64,000 bases of DNA from the NCBI GenBank assembly GCA_006176705.1, contig QRFJ01006455.1:1-64000 (forward strand), given 5' to 3'. The position numbers and the translations under genes are program-made. The notes beneath the pieces are model-generated. The model searched no databases, was not told the origin of the DNA, and was given only the letters and a program-made list of their open reading frames with translations. This document shows, one piece after another, positions 10,738-21,876 of the stretch (within the stretch, counting starts at the first letter, position 1; each line of letters begins with the position of its first letter). Source of the DNA: Cocos nucifera. Lineage: Eukaryota; Streptophyta; Magnoliopsida; Arecales; Arecaceae.

Positions 10738-12930
10738 GGATTCAAGATGTGACATGCAATATTATGTTATCGATGTATCCAAAGACCCATGTGAATAATT
10801 TTTCACGCAGAATGCATGATCACCTTTTCATAACTCATTGCTCTCTCAATAACCATCCACATTGAACAATGTCTCATGTCAATCACGGTATAGATGAGAT
10901 AATTAAGTATTCTTTTGAGCTAGAAGGTGGCAAAGCCATCTCACCTTTCATTACATATAATGACACAAGAGTAAGATTCAAGAAAAATTGAAAAAATAAG
11001 AAGCAATGAAAAGGATAAAACAGAGGAGGAGAAATCTCTGGCCCAGCCCAAGAAAACTTGCCCAACTAAACAAAAGGCCTAATCCAACAACACAAAATAC
11101 TTGTAGCCCAAGTTGATCTACCATCCCGTCCAACAAATTTCCCGAGGCTGTGGTAAAAAGCTAGCCTCCACAGCAAAACTGCATTCAAATTTCGAACAGG
11201 AAGGGTACTTCATTCACAAGATGAATCCACCACCACCCCCCTCCCCCCTCCAATTTATTGAATTAAAAGCATATTACGAAGGACGAGCAGAATGTATAGA
11301 GAATAATAGAAGAAAGATGGATGGAAAGGTCAAAAAAATTATATGGGTGCTTGGATCAAGGGTGACCAGCTGGCAAGAGGATTTCAAGCAATGCCGGATT
11401 TTGTCGTGAACTTCCTTGACCTTCTACGAACCGAGATTCTCCCATAGCTAAAATGACCGTTCCTTCCCGAGGAAAATTCTCCCATTCCTCGCCTGCCACA
11501 CATGCCAAAGAAGCGCCATTACAAGTTGCCATGGATTATGGCTAGAACCACACAATGGACAACCTGAACTCTCAGAGCTTCCTTTCTTGGCAACGACATC
11601 TCCTATACGAAGCCAGTCCTTCAATGCCAACCAAACAATTATATGGGTGCTTGGATCAAGGGTGACCAGCTGGCAAGAGGATTTCAAGCAATGCCGGATT
11701 TTGTCGTGAACTTCCTTGACCTTCTACGAACCGAGATTCTCCCATAGCTAAAATGTACGTGAACAGACCGTTCCTTCCCGAGGAAAATTCTCCCATTCCT
11801 CGCCTGCCACACATGCCAAAGAAGCGCCATTACAAGTTGCCATGGATTATGGCTAGAACCACACAATGGACAACCTGAACTCTCGGACCTTCCCTTCTTG
11901 GCAACGACATCTCCTATACGAAGCCAGTCCTTCAATGCCAGCCAAACAATTATATGGGTGCTTGGATCAAGGGTGACCAGCTGGCAAGAGGATTTCAAGC
12001 AATGCCGGATTTTGTCGTGAACTTCCTTGACCTTCTACGAACCGAGATTCTCCCATAGCTAAAATGTACGTGAACAGACCGTTCCTTCCCAAGGAAAATT
12101 CTCCCATTCCTCGCCTGCCACACATGCCAAAGAAGCGCCATTACAAGTTGCCATGGATTATGGCTAGAACCACACAATGGACAACCTGAACTCTCGGACC
12201 TTCCTTTCTTGGCAACGACATCTCCTATACGAAGCCAGTCCTTCAATGCCAGCCAAACAATTATATGGGTGCTTGGATCAAGGGTGACCAGCTGGCAAGA
12301 GGATTTCAAGCAATGCCGGATTTTGTCGTGAACTTCCTTGACCTTCTACGAACCGAGATTCTCCCATAGCTAAAATGTACGTGAACAGACCATTCCTTCC
12401 CGAGGAAAATTCTCCCATTCCTCGCCTGCCACACATGCCAAAGAAGCGCCATTACAAGTTGCCATGGATTATGGCTAGAACCACACAATGGACAACCTGA
12501 ACTCTCGGACCTTCCTTTCTTGGCAACGACATCTCCTATATGAAGCCAGTCCTTCAATGCCAGCCAAACAAATACTTTGACTTTCTTCAGCACTGCCGCT
12601 TTCCATGTGACACTATAGTAATGGCAAAATAGACCACCGCTGCTGAGAAATTTGTAATAGGAATCCACGGTAAAAGATCCACAAGTTTCCATGCGCGATC
12701 CTTGACTGTGTAGAGTGGGCCAATAGGTCATGCAAGTTGTCAGGCTGTGTCATTCATCTGAGACTTGGAAAGAGGACCATCTTAATGTTCTAATTGAGAT
12801 TGCTCCAACTTCACTGAGAGGCTATTGAAACATTGATTTTAATAGCTCTAGAAAACATATTACTAAATAAAAGACATTAAAAATGGGGCCAATCCAAACA
12901 TCTTCCCAAAATCTAATACTATTGCTTTTT
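10738..12930 (-). mobile_element. LINE 3' fragment, copy A2
   Basis: Related to 6815-8690: both begin with a GATGTAT...CATGATCAC stretch and share the AT-rich tail and GGCCCAGCCCAAGAAAAC. The minus-strand frame at 12306-12731 shows the classic end of a plant LINE ORF2: SFTVDSYYKFLSSGG, VTWKAAVLKKVKVFVWLALK, then DVVAKKG and CPLCGSSHNPW, ending LLWHVWQARNGRIF. This is a zf-RVT domain with an internal shortening after the CxxC. Part of it has been amplified into the 311-bp array. Confidence 0.75.
11341..12569 (-). repeat. Four-copy tandem array of a 311-bp LINE segment
   Basis: Units start at the sequence ATATGGGTGCTTGG at 11341, 11641, 11952 and 12263. Periods are 300, 311 and 311; the first unit lacks an 11-bp TACGTGAACAG-type block. 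The copies differ by only a handful of substitutions, so the expansion is recent. Unit B has one copy, at about 45177-45418. Each unit holds a minus-strand open frame of about 104 codons with the zf-RVT text (VWLALKDW, CPLCGSS, LLWHVWQARN). Because 311 is not a multiple of three, the frame shifts at every junction, so there is no continuous repeat protein. Confidence 0.95.
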
Positions 12931-13795
12931 TATAATACATTTATAATTGTGTCCCCACCCAAAACCAGCCTAATTATGATAATCTCCGACGGACACCCAT
13001 TTATTACAGGTTAGTTAGGTGGATTGGTTGGTATGACAACAATAAATAAATCTTAATCTCACTGGTACAATCTCAGATCATGATTGAACGGCCGGCGGAA
13101 AAATCCCAGCACCCTTGCAAGCTAGGAATGCCGATGATCATAATTTTCTAATCCAGATTTTAGAAATTCCAAAAGACCACGATGTTTTTAAGTTTAAAAT
13201 ACAAAACAACTTATTGACGATAGAATTTTAAAAAAAAATAAAAAAGTACGTTGTTATCTGCCAAGTGCATCCAATTCACTATAGGGGATTGTTGTGATTC
13301 CCCATAACATACCATCCAACTTAATTTTGCAACAAAACAGCAGGGCTGCCCTTTTATATTTGCTGCCCCTGGGCGAAGTCTCAAAGCCCAAAATGGGTTG
13401 CGTGTGGTGGAGGTTTATTGTTGATCCAATCTCCCCATCCATGCTACTAGGACTAAGGTGATTGGCCTGGCTAGGAAGAACTAGGTCTAAATCATGCATC
13501 TTTGCCAAGATTCTTGATACAACGTACGTGTAAGCCCTATACATACATAACCATTCCGTCGTACATGGACGACCATAATTGATCAATTGGTCCTATCTAG
13601 TACAATACCGAGGTCGAGACGATTCACACTCCCCTCCAGAACACCGCAATAATTGATGTTAAGGCAAAGCTAAGTAGCATGTATGGTACGGACATGATGA
13701 TTGGAATATGATCAATTTTTTTAAGATTTGATTTAGTCTTGATTCAAAAAATTTAAAAATTAAAAATTATTATAATTTTAATATATATATATATA
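12931..13795. other. Intergenic DNA, nothing firm recognised
   Basis: Mixed-composition DNA between the LINE fragment and the hairpin element. A 110-codon minus-strand frame (13254-13586) has no recognisable domain and no duplicate to support it. Confidence 0.4.
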
Positions 13796-14595
13796 TGAGG
13801 TAGATTGGACTTCGATCGATCGAAATCCAGCCTACATTCGATCGAATTTTCGATCGTTCGATCCATGTGCATCTTAAAATGCACGTATCGATTGAAAAAA
13901 ATACAGACATTCGTGCACCTAAAAAAAATAAAAAAAAAAAAGCTTGTTGTTGTCTGAAAAAATAGAAAAAAAATCTTTAAAAAAATATATAAAAAATTTA
14001 AAAAAATCTAAAAAAAAATTAGAAAAAAAATTAGAAAAAAAAGGTGCCCTAAAAGCACTTACATTAAATCTAGGCACCTTCAGACATCTTTTTATTTTTT
14101 TTTATTTTTTTCTATATTTTATATTTTTTAATTAAAAATTTTAAAAGAAAAAAAGAGAGAGAGAGAGGGGAAAGACGTCTACATAATGAATGTAGGCGCC
14201 TACATTCATTATGTGGGCACCTCCCCCCCTCTCTCTCTTTATTTTCTTTTCTTCTAAGATTTTTTAATTAAAAAAAATAAAAAAATAGAAAAAATAAAAA
14301 AGGTGCCTTCAAGCATCCTGAAGGCGCCTACATTTTAAATGTAGGTGCCTTCAGGGTGGCTTTTTTTTTTAAATTTTTTTTAGATTTTTTTCTATTTTTT
14401 TTTAGCTTTTTTTTTATTTTTTTCAGGTAGCAGTAGATTTTTTTTTTTGATTTTTTTTCAGATGGACGCACGCCTGTATTTTTTCAGTCGGTACGTCTTT
14501 TCATATGTACGTTCCAAAATATGCACGAATCAACTGATCAAAGATCCAATCGGATATAGACTGGGCACCGATCGACCGAAGCCCAATCTACCTCA
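13796..14595. mobile_element. 800-bp long-hairpin element inserted in a TA tract
   Basis: The whole element is one imperfect inverted repeat centred near 14196. The left end TGAGGTAGATTGG answers the right end CCAATCTACCTCA, and the match continues inward through CTTCGATCGATCG. Inner arms are A-rich then T-rich and contain smaller palindromes around GTAGGCGCCTAC (near 14192-14203) and GAAGGCGCC (near 14320-14330). It is flanked on both sides by (TA)n. There is no coding capacity. It is the same family as 42612-43100. It resembles foldback/MITE elements that use TA microsatellites as targets, as described for Micron in rice. Confidence 0.8.
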
Positions 14596-14689
14596 TATAT
14601 ATATATATTAGTTCAATTTTGATTTAAAAAAATCAATTCAAGTTGATTCATTTTAAAAAATAATTTTAAATTGACCTAAATCAACCATG

Positions 14690-15740
14690 CATATTTTTGA
14701 TATGCAATTGCTTAGCTTGCATGACCAAAATCCACTTTCTCGATGAATGACCGCATATAACCAACCACATCCTTCCATACAAGAAATTATTAGATAGATT
14801 CATTGGATATAGTTGAAGCTAATAAAATACCCCAGCTGACTTCTCATGGAAGGACCGAATCATTGAATAAAAATTGAGGTGGAGTCCAGCGTATTTTGGA
14901 ATTAAATCACTACTGAAAAGATACGAAAAGATGGAGTTCATTACAGCAGCAGTGGAGTTTACAATAGAAAAAAAAAAAAATTCTCGTTTATCTAGGAGTT
15001 TTTTCTTAAGTTGCCTTACCATCGTAAAGGACCCATATTTTTATCTCTCCACACTCAGTGGAGATTTTATTAAAATACGATGGATCTCATCTTTTTTTAT
15101 TAAAAAAATGATTCATCTCTTTACCTCATGTTCAATAAAAAATTTTAAAATATAAATATTTTTTAATTATTAATAAAAATAGCTGATATAATATGAGATT
15201 TTTATTGATTGTATCTATATCCAAAAATCAGCCTACCTAACAACCTCCCCGTGCCTTGCGTGCGCGCCATGAATGCAACTGCCTCTTGACCGAGAGAACC
15301 GAAATTTGACTTTTGGACGCGCGACAACCATTAACGTCCATGTCTCGCTGGTTTGTTTGCGGAAATTTAATGCAAACAGCGAAACTATCTTGTTTTAGCC
15401 AACGGCGATGCAGAAATTTACGTCAGAATTGACAAACGGGTTCGGGTCGTATCTTTCTGACAAAAGAACGATGGATCCACTTTCGCGACACTGTCCGTTC
15501 GATGACACTCTACACAGATCTTAAAGCATTCAAAACTCTCGTATTCATCAGGCTGCATGGATCTCGAAGCAATGATTCCACAATCCTTGGATTCGCACGA
15601 AGGAAGGCGAATCCTTCCCAGAGAAAGATGCATCCCCTATGCTTGGGCCTAGACCATGCATCTGGTTCAAAGTCACACCTTGGCAACCCATTATCTCTTC
15701 CGCAATGACAAGTGGTCGTCTCGTTTCATCGCAGAACAAA
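14690..15740 (+). promoter_or_regulatory. Orphan copy of the RLK 5' flank
   Basis: Aligns with the region upstream of copy B (about 23700-24165). Shared blocks include TGACCAAAATC, GAGAATTGACAAAC-like sequence, GGTTCGGGT.GTATCTTTCTGAC, CGACACTGTCCG and CTGCATGGATCT. Homology stops about 145 bp short of where copy B has its ATG, and no lectin exon follows. It is therefore the upstream part of a lost or displaced RLK copy. Short open frames at 15418-15739 are by-products. Confidence 0.65.
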
Positions 15741-17529
15741 CAAGAAGAGTGAATGATAAATTATATTTCTGATCTCTAAATTAAATTATTTTTTTTTAAA
15801 AAAATATATTATAAAAAATTAAAATTTAATTTTTAAATTATTTAAATTATTTTAATATTATTTTTAAATAAAATTTTGATAGTTTTTTTTGACCGAAAGT
15901 ATGATATAGCAACCGCTAGTACTTACATGGAGTAAATTTACTTGCATGGCAATGTAATTTTGAATATTTTGAAAAATATTGCTGATGTGGCTAAAATAGA
16001 CGATTAAATGGCTAAAACCATTCAAATTGATGTTTTATACCTCATTTTTCCATCTATGCCCTAATTCAAGAAGACATCCCCTCTTCTTCTCCAATTGGAA
16101 ACTGTTGTTTCCCCAATTCAAACAAGAGGGTCAACATTTATCATAATTCTATCCAATTGTCTGGCCATCTTCGTCAGAGTCATGTGTTCGGCATTTCTCT
16201 TTTGCATTGCTTGTCGGTCAGGAACTTCTTTGTTTTCCATGATCTTCGGCATCTTTCTTACCCATCAAACTCAAGTATGCTTCCTAGGTTTATAACATTG
16301 GGTTTATAATATACATGTATGTCATGTTTTTTAATTAGAGTCTAAAAATTTGAAAATTTTGATTGCTCTTGTTTGCCATTATAAAATCAATGGTTTATGA
16401 TAAAGAGAGTTCATAGAGGATTATGCATCATCACCAAATATGGCATGCTTGCCTTTGTGCCTTAGGATAGTCATTGAGATGGGTTTGAAAGGGATTCGAT
16501 AGAGATTTTTATTGTGCTGTATTTGTCGATTGAAGTTATACTTTGCATGCTCTATTTAGCTTGAATTGAAGATGATGAGTGCTATAATTTAGAGTATATA
16601 TCCATGGTTCTCTGAGTATATATCAATGTTTTAAACGATCCAAAAACTTCCATAGGAAAACCTATCTAATTTTGTTCATAGGTTATTTCTTTTGTATACT
16701 CTGCTTACTATTATACTTGTATTTCATGGCAACCAATTGAAGTTTTGTTATGCTCTATTTATCAATTGAAGTTATGCTCTATGTTCTCAGTTTAGGTTGG
16801 ATTGAAGATGATGAGTGCTATAATTTAGAGTATGTTTCTAGTCCTCGGAGTATATATCAATATTTTAAATGGTCTAAAAACTTTCTTAGAAAAATCAATC
16901 CATTTTTTTTTAAGGTTATTTCTTGTGTATGCTCTGCTTACTATTGTACTTGTATTTCTTATGTTCCTACATATCTTATATATTAGGATAATATATCTAT
17001 ATAGCCTTAGAAGTATATGTGAAAGTTATTTTGATTGTATGCATGCATATATTGTTAGTTTGTACATTATTTACTATTCTTTTCTTTGTCACTTATGGTG
17101 GAAATATGTGTTCTTATGTTAACATCCATTATTAAGTTATCCTATATAATATTCTTATTTTTCATATATGTTATGTTAATATGCATATTATGGTATCTGT
17201 ATAATCCTTAGAGTATATATGTTAAGGTTTTAAATGGTCCGCATACTTCGAAAACCAATCAATCTTGTTAAAAGGTTATGTTGTTTGTGAAGTTTAATGA
17301 TTAGTTCTTCTGTATGCATGTGTATATTGTTAGCTAGTATATTGCTTACTATTATACTTGTACTTCATGGTGGCACTACCATGCAATCTTATTTTAATAT
17401 GCATTCTTTTTTTAAGATGCATTCTTATATGTTAATCTATATATAATTATTATTTCTTTATACATTCTTTTGTTCTTCTTTTTAGCATAATATATTTCTA
17501 TGGTCCTCACAGTATGCTTCTGACATATT
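15741..17529. repeat. AT-rich DNA with diverged tandem repeats, 5' side of the MULE
   Basis: A block with GAAGATGATGAGTGCTATA...TTTAGAGTATAT and CAAT.TTTTAAA.G.TC.AAAAACTT occurs near 16560-16660 and again near 16800-16900. A partial third copy is at about 17195-17285. No convincing terminal inverted repeat was found, so the 5' end of the Mutator element is not placed. Open frames at 16095-16295 and 16750-17122 are hydrophobic, unsupported AT-rich frames. Confidence 0.5.
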
Positions 17530-18659
17530 TTCTATCACATTTCATTATGGTGGAAAATTCATATTTAGACCTACTGTAAGATATATTGGAGGGCAACTTT
17601 TGATTTTCGATAATATGAATACTAATAGAATCTCTATTTTAGAAAGAAATAGCATGTTGAGGGATATTAGGGTTTCTGATTTCTCTCAATTTCACTATAT
17701 CAATCTAAGATAAAATCTAAATAATGAATTGAAATTTATTTTTGACGACCAAGATATTTTAGGCATGATTTTAGACATTCCTTCAGATGGTATGATGGAT
17801 GTTTATGTAGAATATGGATATGAAGTTGTGAGTGGTCGAAGCTGCACCAAAACCATTGCAGCAAGAGAAACTGCAGTCTTATTCAATTGCTGAGTCATTG
17901 CTTAATTTAGAGTATATGTACATTCATATTCGTGAAAAAGCTATTGGGGAAGGAAGTAAGGTTGTTAGAATTGAAGGTAGTGAAGGAGTTGGGGCCGAAG
18001 AAAGTGGAAGTGAGAGTGGTAGGAGCATTAATTTGGATGGCATATATGACAGTACTTATATGGAGAGTGATGTTGAGGATGAGGTAGAACTTAGGACTCA
18101 AGTGGCTGAACCGAGGGTTGAAGAGGCTGAACCTAGGGCTAAATCATCTAATCCCAGGGTTGAAGAAGGCGAAAGCTAGCAAGATGTTTCCTCAAACAGT
18201 CTAAGGACTTGAGTTCATATGAAACTTTAGATAAGAAAAGAGATGATATATTTGATATTTTTAGAGAGAAAATTGATTTAACCAATATTTAATTTAAGTT
18301 GGGCGTAAAATTTAATAGCTTCACCCTACTAAAAGTAGCAATAAGAGAGCATGCAATTAATGAGGAGTATATGTCAAGGTGAAATATAATAAGTTGAGGG
18401 TAAGAGCAATATGCTATGATAATTATAGGTGGAAATTACATGCTTCTTTGATGCAGAATGGATATACTGTATGGATTAAGTCTTATCATGATGAGCACAG
18501 TTGTTGCAGGAAGATTTAGAAAGAATATGAAATCAAATTACCTAGTCAACTAGTACATTGAAAGATTCAAGATTCAACCTTCTTGGAAGCCAAGTGAGTT
18601 GGTTGTGTAGGTTAGACGTATAGGAGATAATACAGTTTCAGTTTCAAATTCAAATTCAA
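17530..18659 (+). pseudogene. Mutator-like (MULE) transposase gene, N-terminal part
   Basis: Decayed frames match plant MULE transposases in order. First comes the N-terminal ubiquitin-like/PB1-like region (FHYGGKFIFRPTVRYIGGQ, LLIFDNMNTNRIS). A Glu/Ser-rich acidic linker, open from 17832 to 18179, ends in repeated EPRVEEAEPR-like text. Then comes the MuDR-type DNA-binding region (FKLGVKFNSFTLLKVAIREHA; RVRAICYDNYRWKLHAS; SYHDEHSCCRK) near 18293-18518. YIERFKIQPSWKPSELV follows just before a copia insertion. Stops separate the parts, so it cannot encode a working transposase. It resumes at 20397. Confidence 0.8.
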
Positions 18660-20396
18660 ATGTTAGCTAATCTGTTATATTTATTTCATGTTAGCTAATC
18701 TGTTATATTTGTTTCCAGCTTGTGCGTAACAAATTTTATCTTGTATTTTGAATTTGTTATATTTTATATATAAGCTTGTATAAAGGTTCCATGAATATAT
18801 GAAAAACAAATTCTTCTCCTCTCATCCCCTTTATGGTATTAGAGCATCCTTGCTCCAACGACCAACAATCCAAATTTTTTTTTCTATGGCTGAAGCAACT
18901 AGTACCAACACCAACTTCTCTATCATCACAAGTCCAAACCCCATGTCTGGCTTACTTATTTTTATTAATGCAGCTTCTCAATTACCTCTAAAATTGACCT
19001 CCACCAACTACATTTCATGGAGAGCTCAATTTAATTCCTTACTTGTAGGCTATGACCTACTGGGTTTTCTTAATGGCTTCTTGTCTTGTCCACCCTCAAT
19101 TGTCACCAAAGAGGATGGATCCACTTCACCCAACCTAGAATATGTTCAATGGGTGAGGCAAGATCAATTGTTACTTCATGCAATAATTTCTTTTGTTTTT
19201 GAAGCAATCATGCCATTAATTGCTTCTGCTAACACATCAGCTGAAGCTTGGAAGAAGCTCAATCAACTCTTTGCAAGCAAATCTCGTTCTAGAGTCATGA
19301 CTCTAAAAGAACATCTCACAAGGACTACTCGTGGAAACAAAAATATTGCTGAGTTTCTTGGCAACATCAAAGCCTTGGTAGATGAACTTGGTACTCCAAT
19401 TGATGATGATGATCTTGTCATTCATTGTCTTACTGGAATGGGGTTAGATTTCAAGGAGATAGCTACTGCCATTCAAGCTAGAGAATAATCTATAAGCTTT
19501 GAGGAACTACATGAGAAGCTCATTGAATATGAGGATTTTCTCAAACAGCAAGATACAATAGGTGACAACTCTATCATTACAGCTAACTACTCTCAAGAAA
19601 GCAATAAGGAAGGAAATCACAAAAATGGTGGTAACAGTTATTTTCATAATAACAATAACAATACTTCACGTTTGCATAGCAATCACAATTTTTCTCACAA
19701 CTCTTTCTCCAAGTTCAATGGCAACAAAGGGTACTCTAATCAAAGGAAGAAATCTCCATGGTGTCAAATATATGATGGAATTGGGCATACTGCTCGCTCC
19801 TGTCCATGAATTAAGTCCTTATCTCTTCATGATCTTCAAGTAAATTTTGTAGCACCTAGCAATACAAATTCTAACTACCTCATGGATAGTGGTGCTTCTC
19901 ATTATATCACCAGTGACCTATAAAATCTCTCACTTAGCTCAGATTTTGGAGGGACAGATGAAGTGATAATTAGGGATGGCTCAGGTTTGCCAATAACACA
20001 TATTGGATCCACCCATCTTCACACACCTTCTTCCACTTTTTCTTTGTCCAATGTTTTATATGTACCCAGTATTAAAAAGAATCTCATTTCTGTCTCTCAA
20101 TTTTGCAAAACTAATAACACTTCTATTGAATTCTTTCCTTCCTCTTTTATTGTTAAGGACCTTCAAATGAGGGAGCAGCTGGTTCAAGGTTGGAGTAGCG
20201 AAGAAGTCTATGAGCTTCCTTCATCCGTACGTCCTTTGGAGTCTTTTGTTCAAGCAATGGTTGGCATCAAGTCTTCATTTACAACTTGGCATCAACGTTT
20301 AGGTCATCCTTCTACAAAAATTGTTAATCATATTGTCCAGTCTTGTTATCTTCCTATTTCTTCTTCTGGTTAGACTTATTGTAATGTTTATGAGTG
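18660..20396 (+). mobile_element. Front end of a Ty1/copia element inside the MULE
   Basis: An LTR-like segment (about 18660-18824) begins TGTTAGCTAATC, carries TATATATAAG near 18760-18775 and ends near CTCTCA. A 28-bp block at its start is tandemly doubled (18660, 18688). The primer-binding site TGGTATTAGAGC at 18834-18845 follows. Coding sequence stops after the GAG-pre-integrase region. No integrase, RT, RNase H or second LTR is present; MULE sequence resumes at once. The short LTR and gag style suggest the Ale/Retrofit side of copia (inference). Confidence 0.75.
18886..20396 (+). pseudogene. copia gag-protease fragment
   Basis: The gag frame from ATG 18886 is open for about 200 codons. 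It includes LTSTNYISWRAQFNSLLVGYD and the UBN2-type helices AWKKLNQLFASKSRSRVMTL and DELGTPIDDDDLVIHCLTGM. A stop at 19486 ends it, but the frame resumes with EELHEKLIEYEDFL and an Asn/His-rich tail. A degenerate CCHC-like knuckle (WCQIYDGIGHTARSCP) comes next. The protease motif is MDSGASHYIT near 19885. Then comes the pre-integrase zone (NVLYVPSIKKNLISVSQFC; TWHQRLGHPSTKIV). At least three in-frame stops make it dead. It breaks off at a TYCNVYEW-like point. Confidence 0.85.
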
Positions 20397-21300
20397 GGAT
20401 TTGTATGCACAAATATAAGATCCCAAGCTTATTGGGCAAAGAGGAAGGCTATGGAGATGATACATGGTTCTATTGTAGAGTGATACAATAGACTGTGAGA
20501 TTATGTGAGAAGATTAGAAGGATAAATGAAGGTAGTATAGTGAAAATGCTTCTTGATGCACAAAAGCTTAATGGTCTACTAATCTTCAAAAGATTTTATG
20601 TTTGCTTTGCTATTTGTAAGTAAGGTTTTCTAGATGGCTGCAGGCCTATAATTACTCTAGATACTTATCACCTTAAAGGACTATTTTTGGGATAGTCAAT
20701 TGCTGTAATTAGGATTGATGGAAATGATGGTATGTTTCTAATTGCTTGGGCTATTGTTGAAGCTAAATCCAAAGACAGTTCTTGGAGTTTTTCAGCTTAA
20801 CATTAGCTTGTACAATAAGAGAGACTGAATATTCATATCTGATCAGTAGAAGGTACCATTATAATTTACATATTTGTATGGATAAAGATTAATTTATTTA
20901 TGAGCTAGCATATATAAGTTACTCATATTTCATGGTTACAGTAGGGTTTACTACTTACATTTGATGATCTACTCTTAGAGGGCTGACCATAGATTCTGGA
21001 TATGAATTTGTTTGCCAACTTTAAGATAAAACTCAAGGGATTGGTACTTAAGGATACCTTGAAAGGCAGCAAGAGCTACAATAAGGGTACACTTTGAGTT
21101 CCAACTTAATTTGATGAAACAAATTGATCTAGCTGCGTATCAATGGTTGATGCTTGTTCCTAGCTACAAGATTCTGATCTATACATCCATTTAGGGTATA
21201 TATGGCCAAGATGTGATATGCTCTTAAACAATTTATCTGAGACTTTTAATGCTTATATATTGCATGCTAGGAATAAACCTATAGTACAAATGCTAAGGTA
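20397..21300 (+). pseudogene. MULE transposase gene, catalytic and C-terminal part
   Basis: Continues the gene of 17530-18659 in the expected order. SQAYWAKRKAMEMIHGSI and RINEGSIVKMLL come first. The transposase core near 20640-20810 shows IITLDTYHLKG, with the first catalytic Asp kept, and GNDGMFLIAWAIVEAKSKDSSWSF. Broken pieces follow (HRFWI, FANFKIKLKG, IDLAAYQWL), then CDMLLNNLSETFNAYI and HARNKPIVQML at 21212-21294. Frames shift repeatedly. Homology ends where the hairpin MITE begins. Confidence 0.8.
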
Positions 21301-21668
21301 AGGTTGACTAGATTTAGGCTCAGATTCAATTAGATCAAAACTAGATAATGAGGGTACTATATCGATGATCCAAACTATTGAATGTGATTTAGTACTTCAA
21401 AACTGCTTGCACACAAAAAATCATATAATTTAAAAATCTCTAGTCTATGCATCAAGTGATAAAAAAAATGCATCTAATTCAATTTTATTTAGGCCATCTA
21501 ACTTTTGACTACTTGATGTATAGACTAGGGATCTCTAAATCATATGATTTTTTATATGCAAGTAGTTTTAAGATAGTAGATCAGGAAATTCAATGGTTAG
21601 AATTATTGATGCAGGATTCTTATTATAGAATTTTGATTTGATTGGATCTAAATCTAGATTTGACCAAC
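21301..21668. mobile_element. ~370-bp hairpin MITE
   Basis: The two halves are inverted repeats of each other. Left-half blocks CTTGCACACAAAAAATCATAT and CTAGTCTATGCATCAAG match right-half ACTTGATGTATAGACTAG and ATATGATTTTTTATATGCAAG in reverse. Outer ends pair GGTTGACTAGATTTAGG with AAATCTAGATTTGACC. No coding. I could not assign a superfamily, because the target duplication is not clear next to the decayed MULE. Confidence 0.7.
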
Positions 21669-21688
21669 TTGATTCTAATCTGACTTGC

Positions 21689-21694
21689 TATACA

Positions 21695-21728
<34 letters not shown>

Positions 21729-21735
21729 CATATAT
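21689..21735. repeat. (CATA)n microsatellite
   Basis: About eleven iterations of CATA running into an AT-rich tract, just left of the Helitron-like 5' terminus. Confidence 0.9.
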
Positions 21736-21876
21736 AATTAAAATTATAATTATAATTATCGACATGCAATCCTTTATCTATTTATATATATTAAAATGGA
21801 GGTTTTTGCCTCCGTTTGACATGTATGATTTTGGAATAAGGGGAGGGAGCCATGTGTCCACAACATTTTTTTTATT

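Noticed and set aside
11341..12569. Regularly spaced direct repeats considered as a CRISPR-like array.
   Set aside because: Units are 311 bp with no short repeat/unique spacer structure, in a plant genome, and derive from a LINE.
11448..12731. A series of slightly overlapping minus-strand frames that could look like an operon-like or repeat-protein gene.
   Set aside because: They arise from the 311-bp LINE array with a frame shift at each junction, and the text is zf-RVT domain.
16750..17122. Hydrophobic overlapping frames that could suggest a small membrane protein.
   Set aside because: They lie in AT-rich tandem repeats; Leu/Ile/Tyr-rich text is expected from such composition, and the other repeat copies are not open.
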